Shown: positions 1-8,233 of the stretch, piece after piece
How the letters are laid out: each line of letters opens with the position of its first letter
Position numbering within the stretch: the stretch's first letter is position 1
Assembly: GCA_017454945.1 (NCBI GenBank)
Contig: JAFTCA010000010.1
Location: 62,001 to 126,000 of the forward strand
Direction of reading: 5' to 3'
DNA: 64,000 nucleotides
Source: Bacteroidales bacterium
Lineage (GTDB): Bacteria > Bacteroidota > Bacteroidia > Bacteroidales > WCHB1-69
Notes under the pieces: generated by a model
What the model was told of the DNA's origin: nothing
Database searches by the model: none
What the model saw: the letters and a program-made list of their open reading frames with translations, nothing else
Position numbers and translations under genes: made by a program

Positions 1-1023
1 AGGCTGCTCGCCCCAATAGCCGGGCGCATGCTCGCAGAAAGCGGTGGCATCGCGACGCGGCACACCATGACTGGTCAGTGTTTTGAACAACTTGGAGTCG
101 GTGCCCACATTATAACCTGATGCATAGCCCTTTGAGCCAGGAACCAGCAAGGTCATCGTCTCATCAATACCGTAGCTCCATTGCGTAGCGTAGTCCAAAT
201 CAAGTCCTTCGGTCTTGTTCTCGCTATCCTCGGCCTTGGTCAGCTCGGAGTGGCCGCCACGCATAGTCTCGCCCAGATACTCGCGGTTGGCCAAGAAGGG
301 AGCTATCTGTGTGCCCACACCCAAAGCAAACGAAGCACCGAAAATCAGAATGCCCAAAAGCAAATCTTTCCAGCGTTTTTCTTTAATATGAATATAGAGC
401 TCGGCACAGGCCATCACACCTATGAGCATGAACATGTAAAGTGTCATCTGAGGGTGCGACAATACGGCCAGCATGGTGTAAATCATGGTCAACGCCGCGC
501 CCCACGCATATTTCTTCTGGAAGATAAGATAGAAACCCGCAATGACGGGCGCCAACAGGCCTAAGGCCACCACCTTGGAGTTATGACCGGCGGCGATGAT
601 GATAAAAAAGTACGACGACAGGGCCATCGCAATCGCCCCGACAATCGCCAACCACGTATCAATCTTAAACGCTTTCATCAAGATGAAAAAGCCGATGAAG
701 TAGCCGATTATCAGCGCCAGCACGCCTGTGAAGCCGAAGCGGGTCAATTTGCCAAAAGGAATCTGTACTGCCGGAGCAGGATATTTGCCACCCCCACTCT
801 GGTATGACGGCATACCACTAAACATGGCGCCTGTCCAAAAGCTGTAGTGCCCCGTTTTGTTGTATTCCATGCACTCATGGTTCATTCCTTTGGCCGCTAT
901 CTGGTCATCGGCTTGCAGAACTTTGCCGTCCAACACTGGCGACGCATAGGCGATAGTCAGCACAATAAAAACTATAAGTGCCACTAAATAAGGCAGATAC
1001 TTCTTAATAAAATCCTTTTTCAT
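1..1023 (-). CDS. YfhO-like polytopic membrane protein, C-terminus cut off by window edge
   Basis: The gene starts with ATG at 1023 and runs leftward off the window, giving 341 codons without a stop. The N-terminus has a short basic stretch and a long hydrophobic segment (residues about 10-30), followed by a loop with VLQADDQIAAKG and GMPSYQ, then several further membrane segments. This is the layout of the large YfhO-family (PF09586) membrane proteins of Bacteroidales, which resemble lipid-linked-sugar glycosyltransferases; the substrate is not known. A near-consensus -7 box (TATTTTTA, minus strand, about 1044-1051) lies 20 bases upstream. It is divergent from the DUF3857 gene. Family call from general sequence character; function is inference. 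Confidence 0.7.
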   Translation of the reverse strand, partial: MKKDFIKKYLPYLVALIVFIVLTIAYASPVLDGKVLQADDQIAAKGMNHECMEYNKTGHYSFWTGAMFSGMPSYQSGGGKYPAPAVQIPFGKLTRFGFTGVLALIIGYFIGFFILMKAFKIDTWLAIVGAIAMALSSYFFIIIAAGHNSKVVALGLLAPVIAGFYLIFQKKYAWGAALTMIYTMLAVLSHPQMTLYMFMLIGVMACAELYIHIKEKRWKDLLLGILIFGASFALGVGTQIAPFLANREYLGETMRGGHSELTKAEDSENKTEGLDLDYATQWSYGIDETMTLLVPGSKGYASGYNVGTDSKLFKTLTSHGVPRRDATAFCEHAPGYWGEQP

Positions 1024-1083
1024 CTAATATTATTTTAAGGTGGTAAAAATAGTAAAAAAAACGCTACTATGCCGCAAAATTCC

Positions 1084-1091
1084 TATCTTTG
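1084..1091 (+). promoter_or_regulatory. -7 promoter box TATCTTTG for the DUF3857-btuF pair
   Basis: Matches the Bacteroidota sigma-ABfr -7 consensus TAnnTTTG, 47 bases before the ATG at 1139. No clear -33 TTG box is visible. Confidence 0.6.
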
Positions 1092-1138
1092 TCGTTTAAA
1101 ACAGCATTATTTAAAATCTTTCTTCTATTGCATAAATC

Positions 1139-3088
1139 ATGAAGCGTCTTATCCTCTGTCTTAGCGCATTGCTTTTATCCTTTTCGCTGGGAGCCCAAAA
1201 CTACGCCAGCCTCATCAGCCGCGCCGGCACACAGAAAGAGATGGCGAAATATCCCGCCGTCACCATCTTCGACAGCACCTCTGTCTTTATGGAAGAGAAC
1301 GGCCTGAGCTATGTCAACACCCACACACTGACTAAGATACTGTCGCACAAGGGGGCCGCCGAGAACAGCACCGTCAAGGTTGACTACGACCCGCTGTCGG
1401 CCTACGTGGAGATTCGCAAGGTGCGCGTACACCGCCATGACGGCACCATCGAGACCATCACCAACCCCGTGCTCGACTATGTGGCACCCGCCCGCATGAT
1501 TTACTGGGGCGCCTCGCAAAAAATGGTCGAAGTAGGCCATCTCGACATTGGCGATGCCGTGGAGGTAATTGCCTTCCGCAAAGGCTTCACCTATGCGCTC
1601 CTGCAAGGCGAAGACCCCGACGCCCGCTACATCCCGCCGATGCGCGGCCACTTCTACGACATCGTGCCCTTCTGGAGCACACAGCCCGTAATGGAAAAAG
1701 TTTATCGTGTTAATGTTCTGAAAAAGAAGAACCTGCAATTCAGTGTCTATCATGGCGAACTGCAAACTTCGGTACAAAACGACACCACCCCCGACCGCCA
1801 ATGGTTCACCTTTAGCAAGAAAAATATCCTGCCGCTGAAAAAAGAACCTTACATACTGGCTAGCAATGATATAGAAACCAAACTGTTGCTCTCGACCAGT
1901 CCCGACTGGCAAGCCAAATCGACTTGGTTTTACGGGGTGAATGAGGACTTTGGCAGCTTCAAGGCCACGCCCGAACTGCAAAGCAAAGTGAATGCCCTGC
2001 TGAAGCCCGCCAAGACGGAGCTCGACTCCATCAGCATCCTCACCCACTGGGTAGCCGACAACATGCGCTACTCGGGCATCTCAATGGGCAAGGGTGAAGG
2101 CTACACGCTGCACAATGCCGAGATGAACTTCACCGACCGCTGCGGCGTATGCAAGGATAAGGCCAGCCTGCTGATCGCCATGCTGCGTGCCGCCGGCTTC
2201 AACGCCTACGCCGCCATGACCATGGCAGGTGAACGCATCGACCGCATCCCCGCCGACCAGTTCAACCATTGCGTGTGCGTGGTGCAACGCCACAGCGGCG
2301 AGTACCAACTGCTTGACCCCACTTGGGTGCCGCTGGTGCGCGAACTGTGGTCGAGTGCCGAACAGCAGCAGAACTACCTCATAGGCCTGCCCGAAGGAGC
2401 CGACCTGATGGAAACACCCGTGTCAGCTCCCGAAAACCACTATGTGCGCATCAAAGGCTCCTCGTCCCTGGCTGACGACGGCACCCTCAAGGGCGAGTTC
2501 ACCATCACCGCCGAAGGGCAGTCGGACAAAGCCGTGCGCGGCGTCTTCTCGGCCCGCTACAGCGAGTGGCAGAACAATGTGGAAGCCGAACTGCTGCGCC
2601 TCTACCCGCAGGCCATCATCCACTCGGTAACCTATACCGATGAGGAGAAATACCTTGAACAACCCGTGAAAATCACCTACAAATACACCATTCCCAACTA
2701 CGCCATTGCTGGCGACAAAGAACTGATATTCAAACCGTTGCTCGCCAAAGGCGTCTTCCGTCGCGCCATGCCGCACCTCAGCTACAACCCCTCACTCGAA
2801 ACGCGCAACCACCCCTTCAAGGACCGCTGCTCACGTCTGGTGGAAGTGGAAGAGAAAGTGACGCTGCCTAAGAATGCCAAAGTGGCCTCAATGCCCGAAA
2901 CACAAAAGGTTGACGGCACCGCAGCCAGCTACAGCGGCGGCTACACAGCCGACAAACGGAACCTGACCTTCCAACAAACCGCCACCTTCAACAAGCGTGT
3001 GTATGAAGCCGACGACTGGCAGGATTTCCGTAATTGCGTCAGCGCACAGCAGTCGTTTGCCCAACAAGCTGTTATTTTAACCAAATAG
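1139..3088 (+). CDS. Secreted DUF3857 / transglutaminase-like domain protein
   Basis: A 649-residue protein with a signal peptide (hydrophobic stretch ending LGAQN, residues 1-20), an N-terminal DUF3857 beta-rich region (about 40-230) and a transglutaminase/cysteine-protease-like core (about 280-400). The catalytic triad looks intact: Cys338 in CGVCKDKA, His377 in FNHCVCVV and Asp393 in LLDPTW. The C-terminal 240 residues are a beta-rich domain usual for this family. The biochemical role of DUF3857-transglutaminase proteins in Bacteroidota is not settled; peptide or glycan remodelling in the periplasm is likely. The btuF-like gene follows 6 bases after the stop, so the two are probably cotranscribed. 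Start chosen at ATG 1139 because of the signal peptide and the promoter at 1084. Confidence 0.85.
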   Translation: MKRLILCLSALLLSFSLGAQNYASLISRAGTQKEMAKYPAVTIFDSTSVFMEENGLSYVNTHTLTKILSHKGAAENSTVKVDYDPLSAYVEIRKVRVHRHDGTIETITNPVLDYVAPARMIYWGASQKMVEVGHLDIGDAVEVIAFRKGFTYALLQGEDPDARYIPPMRGHFYDIVPFWSTQPVMEKVYRVNVLKKKNLQFSVYHGELQTSVQNDTTPDRQWFTFSKKNILPLKKEPYILASNDIETKLLLSTSPDWQAKSTWFYGVNEDFGSFKATPELQSKVNALLKPAKTELDSISILTHWVADNMRYSGISMGKGEGYTLHNAEMNFTDRCGVCKDKASLLIAMLRAAGFNAYAAMTMAGERIDRIPADQFNHCVCVVQRHSGEYQLLDPTWVPLVRELWSSAEQQQNYLIGLPEGADLMETPVSAPENHYVRIKGSSSLADDGTLKGEFTITAEGQSDKAVRGVFSARYSEWQNNVEAELLRLYPQAIIHSVTYTDEEKYLEQPVKITYKYTIPNYAIAGDKELIFKPLLAKGVFRRAMPHLSYNPSLETRNHPFKDRCSRLVEVEEKVTLPKNAKVASMPETQKVDGTAASYSGGYTADKRNLTFQQTATFNKRVYEADDWQDFRNCVSAQQSFAQQAVILTK

Positions 3089-3094
3089 TTGACA

Positions 3095-3979
3095 ATGAAA
3101 AGAATAGCATTTCTTTTAAGCCTTCTTATCCTGATAGGAACCGCTTGCCAGTCGCCCAAAACCACCAACAAAGGCGAGATGCGCGAGATGACCGACTCGT
3201 ACGGCCGCACCGTCACCTTCAGCCAGTCGCCACAACGCATCATCTCGCTCTCACCGCCCATCACCGAGGCCATCTTCCTGCTTGAGAGTCAGGACCGCCT
3301 TGTGGGCATTTCCGACTTTTGCAACTATCCTCCTGAAACAGAAAATATTAAGCACGTTGGCGGCATGCAGAACATCAATGTCGAGAGTCTGCTCTCGCTG
3401 CAACCCGACCTGGTGCTCATAGGTTCCATTGTATCGAAAGAGAATGTGGACAAGATTGAGCAGGCGGGCATTCCCGTCTTTACCATCCGCTTCGAAACCA
3501 GCATACATGACATAGAACCAATGCTCGAAATCGTGGGCACCATTCTAGGCAAAGAGGAACTGGCGCAGCAACGTATCGCCACCATGAAACAGCGGCTCGC
3601 ACAAGTGCGCCAACCCGACAGCACGGAGCAGCGCCCGTCGGTCTATTACGTGGTGGGCTTCGGCAAAGCGGGCGACTTCACCGCACCAGGCCATTCGCAT
3701 ATCAACGAAATCATCACTACTGCCGGCGGCCATAATGTGGGACAATCGCTGACCACCTGGAGTGTCAGCCGCGAATACCTGTTTGAGGCCGACCCTGACA
3801 TCATCATCGTCCGCAAAGAGGACCGCGATGCCTTCGTGAGCACCTACCCCTACACGCAGCTCACCGCCGTCAAGACCGGACACGTCTATCCCATCGAGTC
3901 GGGCTGGATCGACAACGTGTCACCGCGAAATGTAGATGCCATAGAATGGCTGCGGGATAAGGTAGGAACGGAACAATAG
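3095..3979 (+). CDS. btuF: BtuF-like periplasmic-binding lipoprotein (cobalamin/siderophore type)
   Basis: A 294-residue substrate-binding protein of the helical-backbone class used by BtuFCD and iron-siderophore ABC importers. The signal peptide ends with a lipobox (IGTAC). It has the usual family features: DSYGRTVTF near the start, RIISLSPPITEAIF, LLSLQPDLVLIGS and a second lobe with DPDIIIV. A TTG at 3089 could start the frame, but ATG at 3095 gives the normal signal peptide. It follows the DUF3857 gene closely. No permease (btuC) or ATPase (btuD) gene is nearby. A cobalamin ligand is inferred from family resemblance and from the B12 operon 2 kb away; a siderophore or haem ligand cannot be excluded. 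Confidence 0.75.
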   Translation: MKRIAFLLSLLILIGTACQSPKTTNKGEMREMTDSYGRTVTFSQSPQRIISLSPPITEAIFLLESQDRLVGISDFCNYPPETENIKHVGGMQNINVESLLSLQPDLVLIGSIVSKENVDKIEQAGIPVFTIRFETSIHDIEPMLEIVGTILGKEELAQQRIATMKQRLAQVRQPDSTEQRPSVYYVVGFGKAGDFTAPGHSHINEIITTAGGHNVGQSLTTWSVSREYLFEADPDIIIVRKEDRDAFVSTYPYTQLTAVKTGHVYPIESGWIDNVSPRNVDAIEWLRDKVGTEQ

Positions 3980-4002
3980 CGTTGAATGAAATTATCCGCC
4001 CC

Positions 4003-4030
4003 GTAGAGACGTTTCATGAAACGTCTCTAC
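4003..4030. repeat. REP-like GTAG/CTAC palindrome, copy 1
   Basis: Perfect 28-bp palindrome with left arm GTAGAGACGTTTCA; flanking C and G extend it to 30 bp. Lies between btuF and hldD. One of six such elements in the window. Confidence 0.85.
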
Positions 4031-4088
4031 GTACACCATCAATATCCGTTTTTATTAACCTGCATGTGCAACCGACCACTTTCTGCCT

Positions 4089-4096
4089 TATCTTTG
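4089..4096 (+). promoter_or_regulatory. -7 promoter box TATCTTTG for hldD
   Basis: Consensus TAnnTTTG ending 15 bases before the ATG at 4112. Its position rules out the upstream in-frame ATG at 4016, which lies inside the palindrome and before the promoter. Confidence 0.7.
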
Positions 4097-4111
4097 CAAA
4101 AAAATCAAACT

Positions 4112-5077
4112 ATGATAGTCATTACGGGTGCTGCCGGCTTTATTGGCAGCTGTATGGTTCAGAAACTCAACAGCCAAGGACGGGAAGACCTGATTCTGGT
4201 GGACGACTTTACCAAAGAGCAGAAACGTCCCAACTGGGAAAACAAACACTATGCCGACAAGATTCAGCGCGACCAGTTTTTCAAATGGGCCGAGCAGAAC
4301 ACTCATCACATCGACTTTATCATCCACCTTGGCGCACGCACCGACACCACCGAATTTGACTATTCGGTGTTTGAGGAACTGAACGTAAATTACACCCGAC
4401 GGATGTGGAGCTTTGCCGCCACACACGGCATCCCGCTCATCTACGCCTCGTCGGCGGCCACTTACGGCGACGGCAAATTCGGCTACGCCGATAATGTGGA
4501 AACCATTCAGAAAATTGTGCCCCTCAACCCCTACGGCAAATCAAAAAACGAAATCGACAAATGGATTCTCAAACAATCCACCACACCACCTTTCTGGGCC
4601 GGATTCAAGTTTTTTAACGTCTATGGACCCAACGAATACCACAAAGGGCGCATGGCATCGGTCATCTTCCATGCCTTCCACCAGATTCAGGAAACAGGCC
4701 AGATGAAACTGTTCCGCTCTCACAAACCCGAATACAAAGATGGTGAACAGTTGCGCGATTTTATCTATGTAAAAGACGTTGTTTCAGCACTTTACTGGTT
4801 TATGAATCACCCTCGCCAAAGCGGCATCTACAATCTGGGCACTGGCTTTGCAAGGCCGTTCATCGCACTCGTCAACGCCACCTTCAAAGCTATGAAACTG
4901 GAACCGAATATCGAATTTATTGATATTCCGGAAGATATACGCGACAAATACCAGTATTACACGCAAGCCGATATGCACAAGATGCACGCCGCCGGCTACA
5001 GAAAGCCGTTCCACTCATTAGAGGATGGCGTAAAGAATTATGTGTCAAAATATCTGATGAAAGGCCAAGGCTGGTAG
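4112..5077 (+). CDS. hldD: ADP-L-glycero-D-manno-heptose 6-epimerase
   Basis: A 321-residue short-chain dehydrogenase/reductase of the extended type. The N-terminus carries the NAD(P)-binding glycine motif TGAAGFIGS directly after the start. The catalytic set is visible as SSAATYG and the YGKSK tetrad. LGARTDTTE and FFNVYGPNEYHKGRMAS are characteristic of HldD. It converts ADP-D-glycero- to ADP-L-glycero-manno-heptose for the lipopolysaccharide core. Start at 4112 is set by the promoter and the fold; the longer frame adds 32 residues unlike any epimerase. The stop is one base from the stop of the convergent btuB gene. Confidence 0.92.
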   Translation: MIVITGAAGFIGSCMVQKLNSQGREDLILVDDFTKEQKRPNWENKHYADKIQRDQFFKWAEQNTHHIDFIIHLGARTDTTEFDYSVFEELNVNYTRRMWSFAATHGIPLIYASSAATYGDGKFGYADNVETIQKIVPLNPYGKSKNEIDKWILKQSTTPPFWAGFKFFNVYGPNEYHKGRMASVIFHAFHQIQETGQMKLFRSHKPEYKDGEQLRDFIYVKDVVSALYWFMNHPRQSGIYNLGTGFARPFIALVNATFKAMKLEPNIEFIDIPEDIRDKYQYYTQADMHKMHAAGYRKPFHSLEDGVKNYVSKYLMKGQGW

Positions 5078-5078
5078 C

Positions 5079-7106
5079 CTAATAGGTCAGCGTGAGCCGC
5101 GCCCTGAAACTGCGCCCCTGCATGGGATAGTAGCGAATAACCTCATAGTGCTTGTTAGCCAAGTTCAACAACTCGAACTTCAGCCCAAGTTTAACTTTTC
5201 TTAAGTCGAACTCGTGCGCCAGCAAAAGGCTATGGTCGGTGTAGGCTGGCATAAAGTTGGCTTCGTTGTTCTGGGGCATACTGTAACGTGCACCCGACAC
5301 GATGAGCGTATAAGCCACGTCAATCCACTTGGTGCGTACCGTAAATACACCCGACCCCGAATGACGCGGCGTATAAGGTATCTGGTGATTGTAAATCTTA
5401 CTGTTCTTATCTGTTTTATCTACAGCATGTTGGAATGAATAATTGGCCGACAGCTCCACAGCAAGCGGCTCAATTATCTGGTAACTATATGTCAACTGCG
5501 CATCCACACCACCAATCTCCACCTTGCCGAAATTGTACATCGACCAGAAGAAAAGATTGCGCACGGGAATGGCTACAATCTTGTTATCCACACGGTTATA
5601 GTAGCCGTCAGCCGAAACAAAGAGATTCATTTTTTGAGAAAAGAACCGTTTGTGATATTCTACACCCAAATCCACCTGATGAGTATTCTCGGGCTTTAGG
5701 TTCACACTGCCTACATCTCTGTAGTACAAGTCGTTAAACGTAGGCAGACGGAAGATATTCTTGTAAAACATTCGGATATAGAAATGCTCGCTGAGCCACG
5801 GACGCACAACCACACTGGCCGACGGCGAAAAACGGCTCACTTTGGGCGCCGCCTCGCCCCGTTTCGCATGGTTATAAACAAAAGTGTGTAGCACCGATGC
5901 CCTCACATCCACATGGCGACTGTCGAAGAAGGCCGACAGCGAGGTAAGCGAGGTGAAACGCCCCGGCTCAACAAAATCGGGAAGATTAGACTGCATGTCA
6001 TTGTACAACAAGTCGTTAGCTAACGACAAACTAATTAGCCGATGAGGATGGTACCAGAAAGCGTTGGAAAGGTAATACTCTTGCTGGCGATATTCATTGT
6101 CCAATTTGCCTGCTTCATTCAGGTAGTGCGGATCCAGATAACGCTGCCAGGCATCATTGAACTTGGCATTCACCTGATAGGCGAATTTGGGAGTGAAGTA
6201 ATTGTAATAACTAACTTGTACAAAGCCGTTTCGATCCCATAACCTATTGTCGTTCTGCGTAGTGTAATAGATAATCGGTCCGGGCAGGCCACGATTGGAA
6301 TAGTAAAAATATCCCTTCAAGTGCAGTTCTGAAAAAGTGTTGAAATGAACATAGATGTTGGCTTCGCCTGTCATCGCCCTGACATCCGAGTTGGTACGGC
6401 GTTCGGACGAAGTGCTGTCACCAGCACCACCATCGTAAATGGTGAACGGATAATTTCCTTTAGAATACAGATAATTGGCATAAATAGAAGATGTTACCAG
6501 CGGCTTGCCATCCGATTTCCTCTTAGCAATCCTGTTCTCAAGCAGCAGCGAGGGCGAGATATAACCAAACGAGCCACCTGCCAGTTCGGCCTTGAGGTTA
6601 ACAGGTTTATTATCCTCAAACACAGGCCGTACCGTTTTGATATTCAACACGGAAGAAGATGCAAAAAGTCGGGCAGGCAAAAAGATATAATCATCCGAGC
6701 CGCTATTGAGCGACACGCTCTCGGTATTGCCCAGCATAAAGCGCGACAAGTCGATTTGTCCAGTCTGGCAGTCGCTGGCCGCTATGCCATCGTAGGCCAC
6801 CGCCGTATGCTGCGCACCGAAACCACGAACAGCCACCGTCTTCAGGCCTCCCACACCACCATAGTCTTTCACCACCACACCCGACATAAACTTCAAAGCA
6901 TCAGACAGTTGTACCGCTGGCAGCGCTTGCAATTTCTCGTAAGGCAACACCTGAACGGGCACCGACTGGCCCTTGTCGGAATTCTTCTCAACGACCACGC
7001 CCACCTCCTTCAAATGATGCACCTTTGTTACCGTGTCCTCCTGCGAGTACAAACTGCCCGCAAAACAACAGAGCAAAAAGGTTATCAGAAAGAGGCAGCG
7101 CTTCAT
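5079..7106 (-). CDS. btuB: BtuB-like TonB-dependent outer-membrane cobalamin receptor
   Basis: A 675-residue protein: signal peptide (to about residue 21), plug domain (about 45-150, with LSDALKFMSGVVVKDYGG and VAVRGFGAQHTAVAYDG), and a 22-strand barrel ending in the aromatic C-terminal residue Tyr (RARLTLTY), the signal for BAM insertion. Its length is that of BtuB rather than of the roughly 1000-residue SusC transporters, and there is no N-terminal carboxypeptidase-regulatory domain. It is the third gene of the cobalamin-riboswitch operon, 21 bases after the BtuG-like gene. This context makes corrinoid import across the outer membrane the likely role. Confidence 0.88.
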   Translation of the reverse strand: MKRCLFLITFLLCCFAGSLYSQEDTVTKVHHLKEVGVVVEKNSDKGQSVPVQVLPYEKLQALPAVQLSDALKFMSGVVVKDYGGVGGLKTVAVRGFGAQHTAVAYDGIAASDCQTGQIDLSRFMLGNTESVSLNSGSDDYIFLPARLFASSSVLNIKTVRPVFEDNKPVNLKAELAGGSFGYISPSLLLENRIAKRKSDGKPLVTSSIYANYLYSKGNYPFTIYDGGAGDSTSSERRTNSDVRAMTGEANIYVHFNTFSELHLKGYFYYSNRGLPGPIIYYTTQNDNRLWDRNGFVQVSYYNYFTPKFAYQVNAKFNDAWQRYLDPHYLNEAGKLDNEYRQQEYYLSNAFWYHPHRLISLSLANDLLYNDMQSNLPDFVEPGRFTSLTSLSAFFDSRHVDVRASVLHTFVYNHAKRGEAAPKVSRFSPSASVVVRPWLSEHFYIRMFYKNIFRLPTFNDLYYRDVGSVNLKPENTHQVDLGVEYHKRFFSQKMNLFVSADGYYNRVDNKIVAIPVRNLFFWSMYNFGKVEIGGVDAQLTYSYQIIEPLAVELSANYSFQHAVDKTDKNSKIYNHQIPYTPRHSGSGVFTVRTKWIDVAYTLIVSGARYSMPQNNEANFMPAYTDHSLLLAHEFDLRKVKLGLKFELLNLANKHYEVIRYYPMQGRSFRARLTLTY

Positions 7107-7127
7107 CTCTATCTATTTCTCATCCAG

Positions 7128-8213
7128 TTATTTAACAAACACCATCGTCCCAGGGTTACGCCCCACTTCGAAAGTGTACTGGCAACGACCAGCGTTGTTG
7201 AAACAATAGACATTGCCATCGTACAAACTCATAAAGGCATCCCCAATAAAGACATCACCATTCTCTGGATTGACGGCGATGCCATAAGGTGTTTCTATGA
7301 AGGTTCCGTCAACAATGAAATTATTGCTGATAATCTGCTCGGTGCCGACATTCAACACGTGGAAAGTACTCTTTTGTGTTGAGTAATCAAACGAATAGAG
7401 GTAAGCTTTCTGGTCGTGAATGCAAAAATTGGTCACAGGCACATCAAAAGTCTGCACCATGCTATCAGTCTTGGTATCAATACGTTGAAGTCGTGGCGGC
7501 ACATCGCGGTAATTGCCTATCGAGTTCACATAGACATCGCCTTGATAGTCGCTTTGCAGACCACACGGGTTGAGCCCCACTTCAATGTCAGTGAGCTTGG
7601 TGAAAGTGCCCAAATCGAATACCGACACGCTATGACCGTAATTCGGATAATTCAATCCGCCCGAGTTGGCCACATACAACTTATTGTTAGCTATGCAGAT
7701 ACCTTCAGGGTTCGCACCAGCCGTAGCCGTCGCTTCGATTTCCAAAGTGGTGGTGTCAATCTTCAACACACTGCCATCAAAGCAGGAAACATAGATTTTT
7801 CCCGCATGGCTGATGGCGTGGCGCGGCTGACGGCCAGGAGTTGAAATGGACTTAATTGACTTGCAATCAGCCACATTGATCACCTCCACCAAATTGGACA
7901 CATTGACCACAGCATACATCTTCGAACCATAGAGAAGCAAATCGTTGCCCGTATCGCCGAGACCGCGGCGGTTCACATCCTTGAACATATCCATCGTCAC
8001 CTCACCAGTGGCGAAATCGAAATAGCTGATTGTGCTATTGTTTGAATTCATCAAACCCTGATTGAGGATATACATGCCACGATAGCTGCCGCCGTCCACA
8101 GGCGTCGGTGTCGGCTTGGGCGTCGGCTCCGGCTCATGACACGAAACCAACAAACCAGCCAACACCAACAAAAAAGCTCCTCTTAACACTTTCACACTAA
8201 ACAAATTGTACAT
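7128..8213 (-). CDS. btuG: BtuG-like beta-propeller surface lipoprotein, cobalamin binding
   Basis: A 362-residue lipoprotein: signal peptide with lipobox LLVSC, a proline/threonine-rich linker (PEPTPKPTPTP), then repeated beta-propeller blades of the YncE/40-residue type, for example VVNVSNLVEVINVADCKSI, GAVNPEG-like GANPEGICIANNKLYVANS and ETPYGIAVNPENGDVFIGD. Known BtuG proteins of Bacteroides are seven-bladed propellers that sit on BtuB on the cell surface and bind corrinoids extremely tightly. Fold, length, lipidation and position directly before btuB in a riboswitch operon all fit. TTG at 8219 is in frame, but ATG at 8213 is preferred. Ligand binding is inferred from family and locus. 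Confidence 0.85.
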   Translation of the reverse strand: MYNLFSVKVLRGAFLLVLAGLLVSCHEPEPTPKPTPTPVDGGSYRGMYILNQGLMNSNNSTISYFDFATGEVTMDMFKDVNRRGLGDTGNDLLLYGSKMYAVVNVSNLVEVINVADCKSIKSISTPGRQPRHAISHAGKIYVSCFDGSVLKIDTTTLEIEATATAGANPEGICIANNKLYVANSGGLNYPNYGHSVSVFDLGTFTKLTDIEVGLNPCGLQSDYQGDVYVNSIGNYRDVPPRLQRIDTKTDSMVQTFDVPVTNFCIHDQKAYLYSFDYSTQKSTFHVLNVGTEQIISNNFIVDGTFIETPYGIAVNPENGDVFIGDAFMSLYDGNVYCFNNAGRCQYTFEVGRNPGTMVFVK

Positions 8214-8233
8214 TATCAATTATAAATTGTAAA

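Noticed and set aside
1175..2047. 290-codon open frame on the minus strand
   Set aside because: Lies wholly inside the DUF3857 gene; composition and lack of motifs show it is a shadow.
3982..4359. 125-codon frame over the hldD start
   Set aside because: Out of frame with hldD and starts before its promoter.
6345..7382. 345-codon plus-strand frame
   Set aside because: Antisense to btuB and crosses into btuG; no motifs.
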